A DNA stretch of 64,000 nucleotides. Source: Trichoplax adhaerens (Eukaryota; Placozoa; Uniplacotomia; Trichoplacea; Trichoplacidae). Below, piece after piece: positions 36,156 to 47,959 of the stretch. The translations under genes and the position numbers were made by a program. The DNA lies in NCBI RefSeq assembly GCF_000150275.1, contig NW_002060965.1, positions 810,923 to 874,922 of the forward strand, read 5' to 3'. Positions within the stretch are counted from its first letter, which is position 1, and the number at the start of each line of letters is the position of its first letter. Below the pieces are notes generated by a model that saw only the letters and a program-made list of their open reading frames with translations, did not search any database and was not told where the DNA came from.

Positions 36156-39100
36156 GACGACTGTTTGGCTTGATGCTTTGATGATCTCGGTAAGAATAAG
36201 TTTAAAATTGAATAATTATCCTTTCACATACGTCGTTTATGAAATGGACAAGCTGAAGGATTCAATTTAATTCATGGTTACTACCACTTTGTCATTCTTG
36301 CTAAATCCAAGCGATCATAACGTAAGATCTACTGCAATCTACTCAAAAATTGAAGAAATAAAAAATAGAGCCAATCAGTCACAGTTATACTGTTGTAATG
36401 TAACTTAGTATTGTGATTGTAGACTGTTAGCCATGTTTAGTATAATATACGGTAGATATTTATCCTAAGAGATATTTGGTAGCCATAACTATAGACTGTA
36501 GTAGTATAAACTCTATGCTAGAGTACAAATGACTATATACAGTAAGGTGTTGAGTTATTAATAAGGTTCTAGGTAAAAATAGAATCGTAAATCATATATT
36601 AGGATATGGTTAATTTATTATACTTTGGTCGGTGTGAATAATGTCTACATAAATACTGTATTCGTATCCATATCAAATTAATGATAGTCCGCAGTAGAAT
36701 AGTGTTACTAAGAATAATTTAACCATGTGTAAAATAAGGTAAAAGGTTGCCATACGGATTGTAGCTGCCAATGTTACGAAAAGTATAAAAGCATGCAACT
36801 TTCGATTATTCTATTCGTTCGTTGTAGAAGTCTTTAGTAGTAGTATTCGGCTAGAGTAGAGCTGTGTGTAGTTAATCTTTGTATACGATTCAATAAAGCC
36901 CTAATTTTTCTAAAATTGGGAATTTCGTGATCGGTATATATCACAACTGTACTAGTATGTACACAGAGAAATAATAGCAGCAATTCTACAGATATTTTTT
37001 AACTACATTATTGAAGTCATGTATAGAATAGAAAAGGGAAGAAAAATGCTATAGTTAGAGTAGGATAATTCATTGGAAAAAGAACAAGGTCATTAATGTT
37101 TGATCTGGTTGAACAATAAAAATCAAAACAAAAACTAGTAATTCTGCTGATTCTCTAATACAAGAAATGAAAGAAAGGAAATAAAAAGAATAAATATCTT
37201 TAATTCTACTGAACTTTACCTACAATTACGACATAACATGGCCTAAATCGAGTTGTTCTATTCAATTTTGTATGACTGAATAATGATTATCTGACTTGAA
37301 TAGATTTAGCTATCCAAAACAAATTGAATTATCAAGGGTATTTTTCCATATAAAGTTTTCAATGTCTTTTGCTTTTCTTCCCTACTATTTTAACGTAAAT
37401 CAGGATAAATTAATCATCAACGGCGTTTACTGTATTTGACATTCGACCCAACTATCACAAGACTACAAGAAGCATTTCAAATAGGATTAATTGTAGCTTA
37501 TTTCCTCTTCATCAGATAGCAATCGGGTAAGAGAAACGGACAAGAATCATTGTTGAACAGAGAGTACAGTAGTAGTCAATTTTTCTTTCATTCGCTTTCT
37601 CTCTCTCTCGTGGTAAAAGGTTTTTAAACGCTATAACATTGAAACAGGGTGTAACTTATACTTTATTTAGTCGATCCATTAGGCATGAAATAATGCTAAC
37701 CGATTGATTGGCTGTGCATAAGATGTCATTGAAATTCTTGGAATTTTACGAGAACAATTTTGTAATTCAATTAGTGAATAACATTTAGCAATACGAAAGA
37801 GATGGCTGTAGTTTAGCGTTGGTCTTCGCCAATAACCAGATTGATACTGTAACGAATTTGATGATAGTTTTATCATTTTGATACTATCCTAATGTAGATT
37901 AAATAACAGCAAAGGTTATTTTCATTGATCTATCTACTAAAATTTTCGGTTAGTCTAAAATGTATCGATGTTAACCTATACCCAAAGAATGACATTTGGC
38001 AATAGATTTAAATATTTTTTTCAATGAAAATAAATTACTTTAGATGGACAACAACTTTTGCTAACGATACTTTATGTTGACGATATTGGGTGTTAATTTA
38101 GTTGGGGGTGATTCAATTGGGAAAGGTATGATGATCGATACCATAAAATACAAAAAAAGAAAGATGCCCTGTCGGTCGATTAGCATTGATATAAGGCCTA
38201 TCGTATTTGCCAACATGGTTAGAACTCCAAACAAAATTACATCAAAACGGCCAACATCAAAGAAAAAGTGCTGAGCCTTTAACAACTACCGATTGTTCAT
38301 GGCCACTTCGTCACGTAGACTGATAGTATAGCGGTTTTCAAGTTCTTTATGGGATTTTAATGACTGTTGAAGCTATCGATTTCCACGATGAAAATCACAA
38401 TTAGAATGTTTCAAAATAGAAACGGGAGACATTTATCGAGCGAAAAATTCAATGATAAATGATGGTGATAAAGTCGATAATAATAAAGTTATAAAATGAC
38501 TACCGTTATTCTAGCAAGATTTTTTTAGGTAGACAATATGACTAGTTTTGCTGACTGAGATTGTTGCAGTCTTTAAAGTAAAATAATTCTATATCGCTAT
38601 CCCATTAAGGCTATGGTAGCGGAAACGGGATAGGCTATAAGTGTGACATCGATTAATGTATATCAGGGATAGCGTAGGATAATTGACTGCCTATCGATGT
38701 TGTCAAGTGAATAAGAACTCATTTTATCGTTAGGAAAACTTTGGCCAGAGACTTTAAGAGAAAAGGTTATTTAACGGTTATCTATCGCTATGATAGAACG
38801 CAAAAGGATAGTACTTAAAGTATTTTTCTTACTTACATGTAATATTGAATATTGTATAAAATGTTCAAGCAGAAAAATTGAAGAATTCAAGACAAGCGAG
38901 ATGGGGCAAAACGGACGACCGGTAAACCCTTGGCGTACGACTATCTTTTCCACTGTTAATTTTTCTTTGAAGTCTTTTTTTCTCCTTTTCTTCCTTTCTT
39001 TAATACGCTAGAGTAGCCTAACGCAAGTGATTGAAAAGTATTTAGTCGTTATACTACCATTAATTATATATTAGTGTTGGCTAACAGTAGGTGAAGAAGA

Positions 39101-39400
39101 CAATCAAAGTTATTACGATAACAAGGGCGTTCAGATTAAAAGAAAAGAATACAGTTATTTTTTTCCTGCTCTTTTTTAACTCAGTAAAATAACATTAGGG
39201 TAATATCCTTATTATAATGTTAATGCATAAAACTAACAAAGGTATTATCCATTTTTCTACTCTTCTAATTGTATTGTTGTATCCAATTTTATTTGCATAA
39301 ATAATGCCAAGCAAAACGATCCAAATGAATAGATGATTATTGACAACTTTTTTACTAGCACAGTGGACAGATGACTCACAACTTGGTCAATAAACTGCAG
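36156..39400. other. Gap upstream of paralogue 1, mostly unique sequence
   Basis: Includes the presumed promoter of paralogue 1 just above 36155. A plus-strand TATAAAAGCATGC near 36783 resembles a TATA box but leads into no recognised gene. A minus-strand hydrophobic open frame at 38061-38285 (74 codons) has no family. No repeats of note. Confidence 0.5.
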
Positions 39401-39739
39401 TTGTTCTTATTAATATCAATTGCTGGCATTAAAGCCTATCAAGGTATAATTCATCGCTAACGTCAATAAAAACCATATGCCACTGACAATGATGTTCTAG
39501 CAGTAATTTATACCACTACAAGTCCATCATGATCTCAGCGTGCCTTCTTGGAGCTCTTTGATGATATCAAGAATATTTTCTCACCCCATCGACGAAAATA
39601 ATATTCAAAATGGTTGATTGCTACTGTTAACCCATTTCATCCCAGATGATAGAACCCATTCTACATCTTGGCCTCGCTAAACTACCTTACGAAATAATGA
39701 GTATATTCTTTCTTCAATCACTTCCTTACCAATCCATGA

Positions 39740-41900
39740 TCCATAAACCGTTATCGAGTTCATTTACGGAAATGAAATTGCGCTTTCCCTACATTGGAAT
39801 TTACACGTAGAACTATCAATTCCGTCATTAGACGTGTACGGAAATGATCACTATACAGTATAATTAATGCTTCTTTATCGACCATGTCCTTGTCAATCTA
39901 GGATCATCATACTAGATCACTAATGCTTCTTTTAATAATTCATTAGACTGTTGGCGAGTTTATTTACAGAAATGAAATTACTTCCTTCCTACGTTGTATT
40001 TTATGCGTATGTAGAACTGTAAATTTCATCTCTGAATGTGTCAGAAAATCCTACTGTATCATTTATGCTCCTTGTTCATCCCCTGTCTTACCAATAAATA
40101 ATCCAAAAGTAGTTATCGAGTCTATTTACGGAAAGAGAATTTCTTTCTTACTACACATTAGAACGATAACTTATACTACTAGATGTGTATAGAAATAGTC
40201 ATGATAGAATCCACCATACTCCTTCATCCATCTCTTCTTTGCCAGTAAACAATCCATAAGACTGTTATGAAATTGACTTCTTCCTCTATTACAAGGCGTC
40301 ATACTTCAGTTTATGATTATAAATTCTATCCGTATATGTATAATTTATATGCCCCTTCTTCAATCGCTTATTAGCCAATACATAATATAGAAGACCGTTA
40401 TCAAGTATGGAAATGAAATTGGTTTCCTGCCATGTTGTAGTTTATGTAGATTATAGCGTATGGATAGAAATGGTGATCATCAAACTCACGCTCTCTTTTT
40501 AATTACATCCTTGTTAATGAGCGTATAGGATCCATAACGCTGCTATCGAGTCCATTGATGAATACGAAATGGCTTCTTTTAGAACCTAAAGCTTATTCCC
40601 ACCCCGCTGAGCTAGAGGAACAGATTATATATAACAATCATTTCTATCACAATACGACATACGTATTCGCATGTCTGGAAATGATGATCATAACGCGCTG
40701 TCTTCCATAAATTCTTTACCAATAACTAATCGATAACACTACTATAAAGTGGCTTTATGGCAATCAAGTTGCTTTCTTCTAATCCGCTAATCCAATCGAT
40801 TACTTTATAAACCACTTTACCACTTTGTGCACGTGAAAATAATAATTAACATACAACACTCTTTCTTTCAAAGCACTTTCTTGGCAATAAACTTATCAAT
40901 GCTATCGAGTTTGTTTACAGCTGTGAAATTGCTTCTTTCTCTTCAATTGATCCAATGACATTGTAAGCTACTATAGCACGATACTCTTTCTTCCAAGCTA
41001 CTATCCCAGCAATAAATGACCAACGACTTGCTATCGTATTCATTCACGGCAATAAAACTGCCTCTTTCTGTCCTGTGATCCAATAGATTATAAACTATTC
41101 TACCACTTTATGTGAATGAAAAGAATGAACAAGTAACACTTTCTTTCAAGCAACTATCCTGATAAAAAAAGTTACCAGCAACATTGCTATCGAGTTCATT
41201 GACGACAGTGAAATTGCTTCTTTCTATCCTCTTGATAGATTATAAACTAATCTACCACTCTATATGCGTATGAAAAGTAAGAACAAACAAACTCTTTCTT
41301 TCAAGCTACTATCCTGGCAATAAATTGCCAATAACCCTGCTATCTCTTAACGACATTAAAAATTGCTTCTTACTATTCTGTTGATCCGATAGGCTATAAA
41401 CTACTATATCTTGAATGCCTATGAAAATAATAACCACTCTTTCTCCCAAATCACTAATCATGGCAATAAATTGTCAACAACCCTGGAATCAAGTCCGTGT
41501 ACAGAATTAAAAATGGCCCACTTCATTTTCGTTGATCCAACTGACGACTCTAGATACCATCTAATGAGTGTGTAGTGTAGGCGAAGAGAAATGACAGAGG
41601 AACAGACTAAATACCTTATTCCTTCCTCAATTGATTCAGTCTATTACCTTACAAGTAGCTACTCGCATAACATGAAAATAATCATCACTAAAAACGTATT
41701 GAACTTACAACGTATACGGAAATTCAGCAGGCAATTGCTGTTTAATGGATCCAATGAATCCTTTCCACACAATTTTAGCTACCACACGCAATCGATCTTC
41801 GCACAATGCTTTTCTCCTAACTAAATCTTGACAATAAAATGTCAATAATACGATCATAGAGTTCATAGGCCGGAACAAAAAATTGGCCTAGGACGACGAT
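39740..41900. repeat. Decayed tandem repeat family A, period about 130-200 bp, about 13 units
   Basis: Each unit carries a degenerate core like CTATCGAGTTCATTTACGG followed by AAATGAAATTGCTTCTTTCT. Later units add a segment like ATAGATTATAAACTACTCTA and ACCACTTTATGTG. Cores are seen near 39755, 39955, 40117, 40397, 40543, 40744, 40893, 41030, 41186, 41339, 41480 and 41850. Divergence is high and lengths vary, so it is an old array. Confidence 0.75.
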
Positions 41901-42049
41901 AACTTCTGCTTTAGTTGATATAATTGAACGTACTTCTTGTTTTAACACTTAAAATTTATCCACTGTCAAGTGTAATAATAAGCTGGCCTCAATGTAAAAA
42001 TATCATTGGACAACATAATATAAATATACTCATCCTACATGACAATGAC

Positions 42050-45000
42050 TTAATTGGATTCTACTTTATTTTTCTTCTATACTCAAGTTCAATATTAGGA
42101 TTAAGATTCACAATATAACTTATTCTTAATCATGAGTTCTTTCAGTCGTGAATGATAATAAACACCTCGTTGATCAAATTTTAAATAGGTCGAAAAATGA
42201 TATCATGAATGGTACATTAATTTCCAACAGCTTATGATGTCGTTGGAATGGAATCAATTTCATCGCTACTCAGGTTCAATATTAGGATTGAAACTCCTAA
42301 CATAAATCTTTTGCCAATCAACCAAATTGGTCAACGATAAAATCATGAGGATAAACAATTGATTGACTCACTGTTGAACAGTGTAGATTATCCTTCATTC
42401 ACTTGGATAATTTACAATGTTTCAATAGCATTTTTTTTTTCTACGTTAATAATCAAGTTCAATGTTGGATTTAAAATTCTTCGCGTGCGTTAATTTATAA
42501 TCGGCATAATCTGCCTGGGATAGCTATAAGAATAGAGCTAACAATTCATGAATTTATTGTACCGATATTTCTATCCTTCTGCGGTATTAATTCGGATCGT
42601 TTACAACAATTTCATTTGGCTCTACTCTCCATTTCTTCAAAGTTAACAAGTTTAATCCCTAGAATGTTATTATATACCATTATTTATGAACTGGCTACAG
42701 TACCGGTATTTAACGGTATATCATTTTCTCATCTACTCCGATATTTTACAAGGATTTTCTCATAGTTGATTTTGTCCAGTTTTCTTTAATGCTAAAGTTG
42801 AATATTAACATCAAGATTTATAGGCCGTAATTTATTAACTCCCTATTTAATGATCTATCTTCCCTCATCTACTCTGATGGTTTACAATGATTTAATAGAT
42901 TCTACCCTCTCTTTCCTCAATGCTAAAATTGAATATTAGGATCAAGGTTCATAGTATTTATCGTCTTGCTATTTAATGGTATATCGTCCTCATTAACCGT
43001 GATGGTTTACAATGATTTAATTACTTTTACCCTCTTTTTCTCAATGCTAAAATTCAATATTAGTATTAAAATTCGTGCAATTCATCAATTTGCTGCTTTG
43101 TGGTATAGTCCTTTTTCATCCACTGCAGTGCTTACAATAATTTAATTGTTTCCAACCTTATTTTCTTCAATAGTAAAGTTCAACACTAGGGTTAAGATTG
43201 ATGGGATAATAATATGTTTCTAATCGACATGATTTAGAAAGGACAAGTGATGGGAACTCGTAAACAATTCGTGAATTTAATGAACGTTTAACCTTATATT
43301 TATCCCCTTCCATTCGAATAGTTTATACAGATTTTAATTGGATTCCATTCTATTTTTTATTACTCAAGTTCAATATTAGGATTGCGAATCATAGCATAAT
43401 TTATTTCCAAAGGAAGTAATTTGTCAGGAATTACTCATAAGTAAATAATAAACAGTTCATTAACTTACGTTTAAACAGCCTTCCTTCTGCTCTATTTGCA
43501 CGCGTTGTTTACAATTTTAAAATGATTTCCATGAAATCCATTTTATTTTCTTTAATATCTCGATACAATATCAGAATTAAATGCTTATAGTATCATTTAT
43601 TTCTAGAATAGGCCAACTTGCCAAGGGAGAACTTATATGAGCATTTACTCGTTTAAGTTACTGCTTAACGGTATATCTTAATCCTAGATGCACTTGAAGG
43701 GTTTATAATGATTCAGTTGGATTTTACTCCATTTTCTTCAATTTGAATATAAGAGTTAAAACCCTTGGTATAATTCATTTTGAATTAATGTGGCCCGATA
43801 AGGACAAGTCAAATGACCACCTTTGATGCTTTACGAACTCCGTGTTAATAGCCTATTTTACGCCTAGATTTATTTGCAGAAAAATGACAATGACTTAAAT
43901 GGACACTACTCTCTTGGCATTCATATTCTAGTTCTATATTAGGGTTATGATTTATGACCTAATTAATTTTGCGTGATACAAACTGACATAACTGAATAAG
44001 TCATAAAAACATCATTAGTGATTCATTGATTAATAAGACTATTTATTAGTGGCTTATGACTCACTGATTACTAAGATCACCCATTAACAGTTTACTACAG
44101 ATAGTTTAATATTTTAGCTTAGATCTACTTGCAGAATTGACAACAATTTAATTTGATTCTACTCTGTTGACTTTGATTTCCAAGGACTAATAAGATTCAA
44201 GGCCTGATTGAATTTTAATCGATACAAAATGACAAGTCATAATAAGATCATTACCGATTTACTGAATCTGTGTTTCATTAATGGCTTACTTTAATTTACA
44301 CGTACTTGTAGTATATGAGTGTGTAACAATAATTTCATCGGGCTCTACTCATTGACTTTAATGTTGAAGTTCTTTAGTAGGGTTAAGACTTATGATGTAA
44401 TTGATTTTTAATCGAAACAAGGATATGTCATCCGAATATGCTTGCTAAATATTTTTATCTCATGGCCTATTTTAACTGAAGATACGCGTACACTCATATT
44501 ATTTACAACAGTTTATTAATAAGAGTCTACTCTACTGACTTAATTATTCAAGTTCTACCTTGAACGCGCTAGTATTAGGTTTCATGACATGGCTGATTAG
44601 CAATAGATATAAACGAACAATGTATAATAGACTTTTTTAGCCTAGATTTACTAGTAGAATTGACAAGGATTTTAATGGATTGTACTCTATTGACTTTAAT
44701 ATTCAAGTTCTATATTACGGTTAAAATTTATGCCCTAATTGATTTTAATTAACGTAATCCAATAAAAATAAATCAGAAGAACATTATCAACAGCTCATTA
44801 ATTTAATGCTTAGTTATATGTACTATAGCGTATATAAATATTACCGCGAGTAGTTGACAACGATTTTAATTGGATTCTACTCTATTTCAATTAATGCTAA
44901 GTTAAATATTAGCATTAATGCTCATAGCGTTGTTCATTAGCAATCAATATTGTTCTATCAGATTCATTAGAAGCCCACTTATTTTTTAACAGCTTAAGTC

Positions 45001-45250
45001 AAATATTAGGATTATTACGCAGCTCATTATTAATCAATATCATCTGATAACCTTAAATCATAGGTATATTCGCGTACTAAGCATAACACGATCTAATAGT
45101 TTCATACTACGCTAAACAAATTTGCATACATTATGGCATTATGCCTAATTGGGTTCTACTATTATTTTCTTAATACTACAATTTCAATATTAAGATAAAG
45201 ACTCATAGTGCAATTAATTTCTAATCGGCACCTTCCGATAAGTTATAAGA
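42050..45250. repeat. Decayed tandem repeat family B, period about 125-200 bp, about 18 units
   Basis: Units share a core like CAAGTTCAATATTAGGATTA, then AGATTCATAG, and an upstream GATTCTACTCTATTTTCTT. Cores are seen near 42082, 42266, 42450, 42790, 42920, 43045, 43170, 43360, 43558, 43930, 44360, 44545, 44700, 44905 and 45175. It is strongly diverged but clearly periodic, distinct from family A and directly adjacent to it. Confidence 0.75.
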
Positions 45251-45332
45251 ACGTTATAAATAATTCAATGACGGACTCTTTCATGATACTGTTTGTACTG
45301 AACAGTATATTAATGCTTTCCGAACACCATTC

Positions 45333-45880
45333 TTGATGATCGCATAGCCCGTACTATCAAAGGAGTATAAGAAACTTGCAAACGTGTATTGAAAATAACT
45401 GATCATGACCGCAAACCATAAGGATAATTGCATAGCCGTAATGTACTATCAAAAGAGTATAAGAAACCTGTAAACATGCATTGAAATAACTGATCATGGT
45501 CGTAAACCATGATTGGAGACTACATAGTCGCAGTGTACTTTCAAAGGACCACAAGTTAGCCTGCAAACATGCATTAAAAATAACATAACTGATCATGGCC
45601 GTAAACCATAATTGATGATTGCATAGCCACAGTGTACTTTCAAAGGAGCATAAGAAACCTGCAAACATGTATTGAAAAATAACATAACTGATCATGACCG
45701 TGTACCGTAATTGATGATTGCATAGCCACAGTATACTTTCAAAGGAACATAAGAAACCTGCATACATGTATTGAAAATAATGGATCAAGGCCGCAAATTA
45801 TAACTGACGATCGCATAGCCACAATACACTATCGAAGGAGCATAAGAAATCTGCAAACATGTATTGAAAATAACTACTTT
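45333..45880. repeat. Tandem repeat family C, 6 units of 87-100 bp
   Basis: Units begin near 45333, 45421, 45512, 45611, 45711 and 45805. Each contains GATGATTGCATAGCCACAGT, CAAAGGAGCATAAGAAACCT, GCAAACATGTATTGAAAATA and ACTGATCATG. Identity is much higher than in families A and B. A 143-codon minus-strand open frame across it is the repeat read through. Confidence 0.9.
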
Positions 45881-46006
45881 ACAAGTAATCAACTACTAAG
45901 GTTTTCTTTCTCGTGATTGACTATCGTATGGTACCAGCTAGCTATTCTCTGATTGATCATTTTCCAGGCAATCGGTAGGTTAGCTAAAGCATCAAATTGT
46001 AAAACA

Positions 46007-46385
46007 TAATGGATGAAAGCAAAGGATTTAACTGTTCAGTAGGTGTCAAAACTGTATTACTGTATTTCCTTCTCATCATTGATTATAAATTAAGTAAAAT
46101 ATTCAATTGCATCATCAGAATTATACAACGACTGAAATTTAATAGGATCTTTTTAATCATTTCTATCAAAAATGATATTGTATTGGCTTTGCTATTTCTT
46201 GCTTATCATTTACTGTATAGTTAGTAGAACAGCTAAAATATCAGATTGTTCTTACATAATGGACGGAAAGCGAAGGATTTAACTACTCATTAAGTAACGA
46301 AACCGTCATTTCTTTCTCATGGAGTATAAATTAAGCAGAATGTTCAATTACTGTATCAGAATTATACATTAGCTGAAATAATTCG
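46007..46385. repeat. Two-copy direct repeat, period about 250 bp
   Basis: Copy 1 (about 46007-46135) and copy 2 (about 46258-46383) share TAATGGA, AAGGATTTAACT, TTAAGTA, TATAAATTAAG and ATCAGAATTATACA. Copies are about 120 bp with indels. The plus-strand 71-codon open frame at 46009-46224 lies across copy 1 and is not judged a gene. Confidence 0.65.
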
Positions 46386-46389
46386 GTAA

Positions 46390-47669
46390 TAGAACAGACT
46401 CACAAACTAAGAACGATTCTCAAGATATCATTGAGTTTACTATTAAGGTTAATAAGTATAATAAATCGTGATACTTTCATACTATTTATTTATCATAAGA
46501 TATATTATAGCCCAAGCACTATAATCGATAACATTTTAGCCTTATCTAAAATTTTATACCTCTAATTCTTTTTATCTATCTTCGAATAGCATCTAAACTG
46601 ATTAATACTTTACTCGAAAGAGTGAATTTACAACATATGTTAACGCAGTATATCCAAATTAGAGCAATAAACACGACAATTTCTTTTAATCTCAATATTT
46701 AATTATAAAATGTAATTTTTATTAATCAAGTTAGTGTTATAAGCGATATTAATGTTATAAAGTATTCAAGTATTGCCAATTAATACCGTCAGGAATAAAG
46801 TAAAGTTAATAAATATTCAATGGAGTACTATTTACTTAAATTTTAAAAGTGGTATAAAAACTATGTAACTACAGCAAATTACATTATTTAATCTAGTTTT
46901 ACGCGTAGATTTAAGCTATAATTGAATAAGATTTTATAAATAGAATAGAAATCAAAGCTTTAGTCTACTATAGATTAACCACATAAATCAAGTAGTATCA
47001 TATAGTTGGTCAGTTTTAGATTCTAGTAACGTATTTAACCCGGTTGATTTGCAGAACAGTAATAGCTGTTCTAGTTAAGGCTTTTTCATGATTCATTGCA
47101 CACAACAGCTATACCAAATATTTGAAATAATCAATCTTTCTGAATTTGTTTCATTTCTACCGATTTTAGTTAAATTACTATTCTAGTTAGAGCTTAAGAT
47201 AGGCGGTCATTGGGATAAGTAAAATCATACCATACTGTCGGTATGGACCACAATTACTCTAATCTATATCTGCTTGAACTTTTACAAGTATTTTAATTCG
47301 TCTTCATGAAATCATACAGCCTGCGTTAATCATAACTGCTTTTCATTCTATTTATACAATGCATCAAGAATAAATTATATAAATATATATCCTTTCGTCA
47401 TTTTGATATTAATATGGGAAGCAAATAAAAATGTTATTACTTTACTACTAAGATGGAAATATGAAAATAATGTTTTTACTTTTATACCCAATAGAAAAGA
47501 TAATTGTCCAGAATTTTACTAATACGGAGTGTGCATAACTTACTGTTGGAAGGGATTTTTAATGACTAACAAAATTGATAGCAATTGCACCTTAATTAAT
47601 CACGATGATTAACCACGTAAAATATCAGATCAGCATTGTCCTATATGGACATGAAGTTCTACTTGGACA
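46390..47669. other. AT-rich gap, nothing recognised
   Basis: Very AT-rich sequence follows the repeats and precedes the decayed gene-end copies. No coding frame, RNA gene or clear period was seen. Confidence 0.5.
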
Positions 47670-47789
47670 CAAGCTAATTTAAAATAGTGTAATCTTCCTT
47701 ATTTGTTCTGTAGAACCTCAACAGCGATTGTATCATAATCACTGTTATTAATTAATGCTATTAACTGCATAGGATATCGAATTGGCAAT
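47670..47789 (-). pseudogene. Decayed copy of paralogue 2's 3' coding end (copy B)
   Basis: Nucleotide resemblance to the gene's own end at 47970-48090 is clear (blocks TAATTTAAAATAGTGTAATC and GGATATCGAATTGGCAATG). The frame is broken: on the minus strand the reading hits stops after YAVNSIN and VLQNK. It lies about 300 bp, two periods, from the matching part of the intact gene. Confidence 0.7.
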
Positions 47790-47817
47790 GACCTAGTCCA
47801 TTTCGTTGTCATTAAAC

Positions 47818-47926
47818 GTAAGTTAATTTAAGATGGTGTAATCTTTCTTGTTCCAATAGTCCATTGAGGGAATCTGCAACGATTGCATGATCATTGCTAT
47901 CATTAACCGCCCGAGATATCCAATTA
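47818..47926 (-). pseudogene. Tandem copy of paralogue 2's 3' coding end (copy A), still open
   Basis: Minus-strand translation gives ISRAVNDSNDHAIVADSL followed by LEQERLHHLKLTY. This parallels the gene's ISRAVDHRDSGAIVADFI and LEQERLCHPKLTY. It lies just downstream of the gene's stop at 47960, one period (about 150 bp) away, and keeps an open frame, so it either duplicated recently or is under constraint. Confidence 0.8.
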
Positions 47927-47959
47927 GTGCGGCCTATACCCGGATAGACTGATATTTAG

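Noticed and set aside
36783-36795. TATA-box-like TATAAAAGCATGC
   Set aside because: No gene follows on the plus strand; chance matches are common in AT-rich DNA.
38061-38285. Hydrophobic 74-codon minus-strand frame
   Set aside because: Looks membrane-like, but AT-rich antisense DNA often does; no flanking exons or family motifs.
45357-45788. 143-codon minus-strand open frame
   Set aside because: It runs exactly through the family C tandem repeat and shows the repeat period in its protein; no family or start context.
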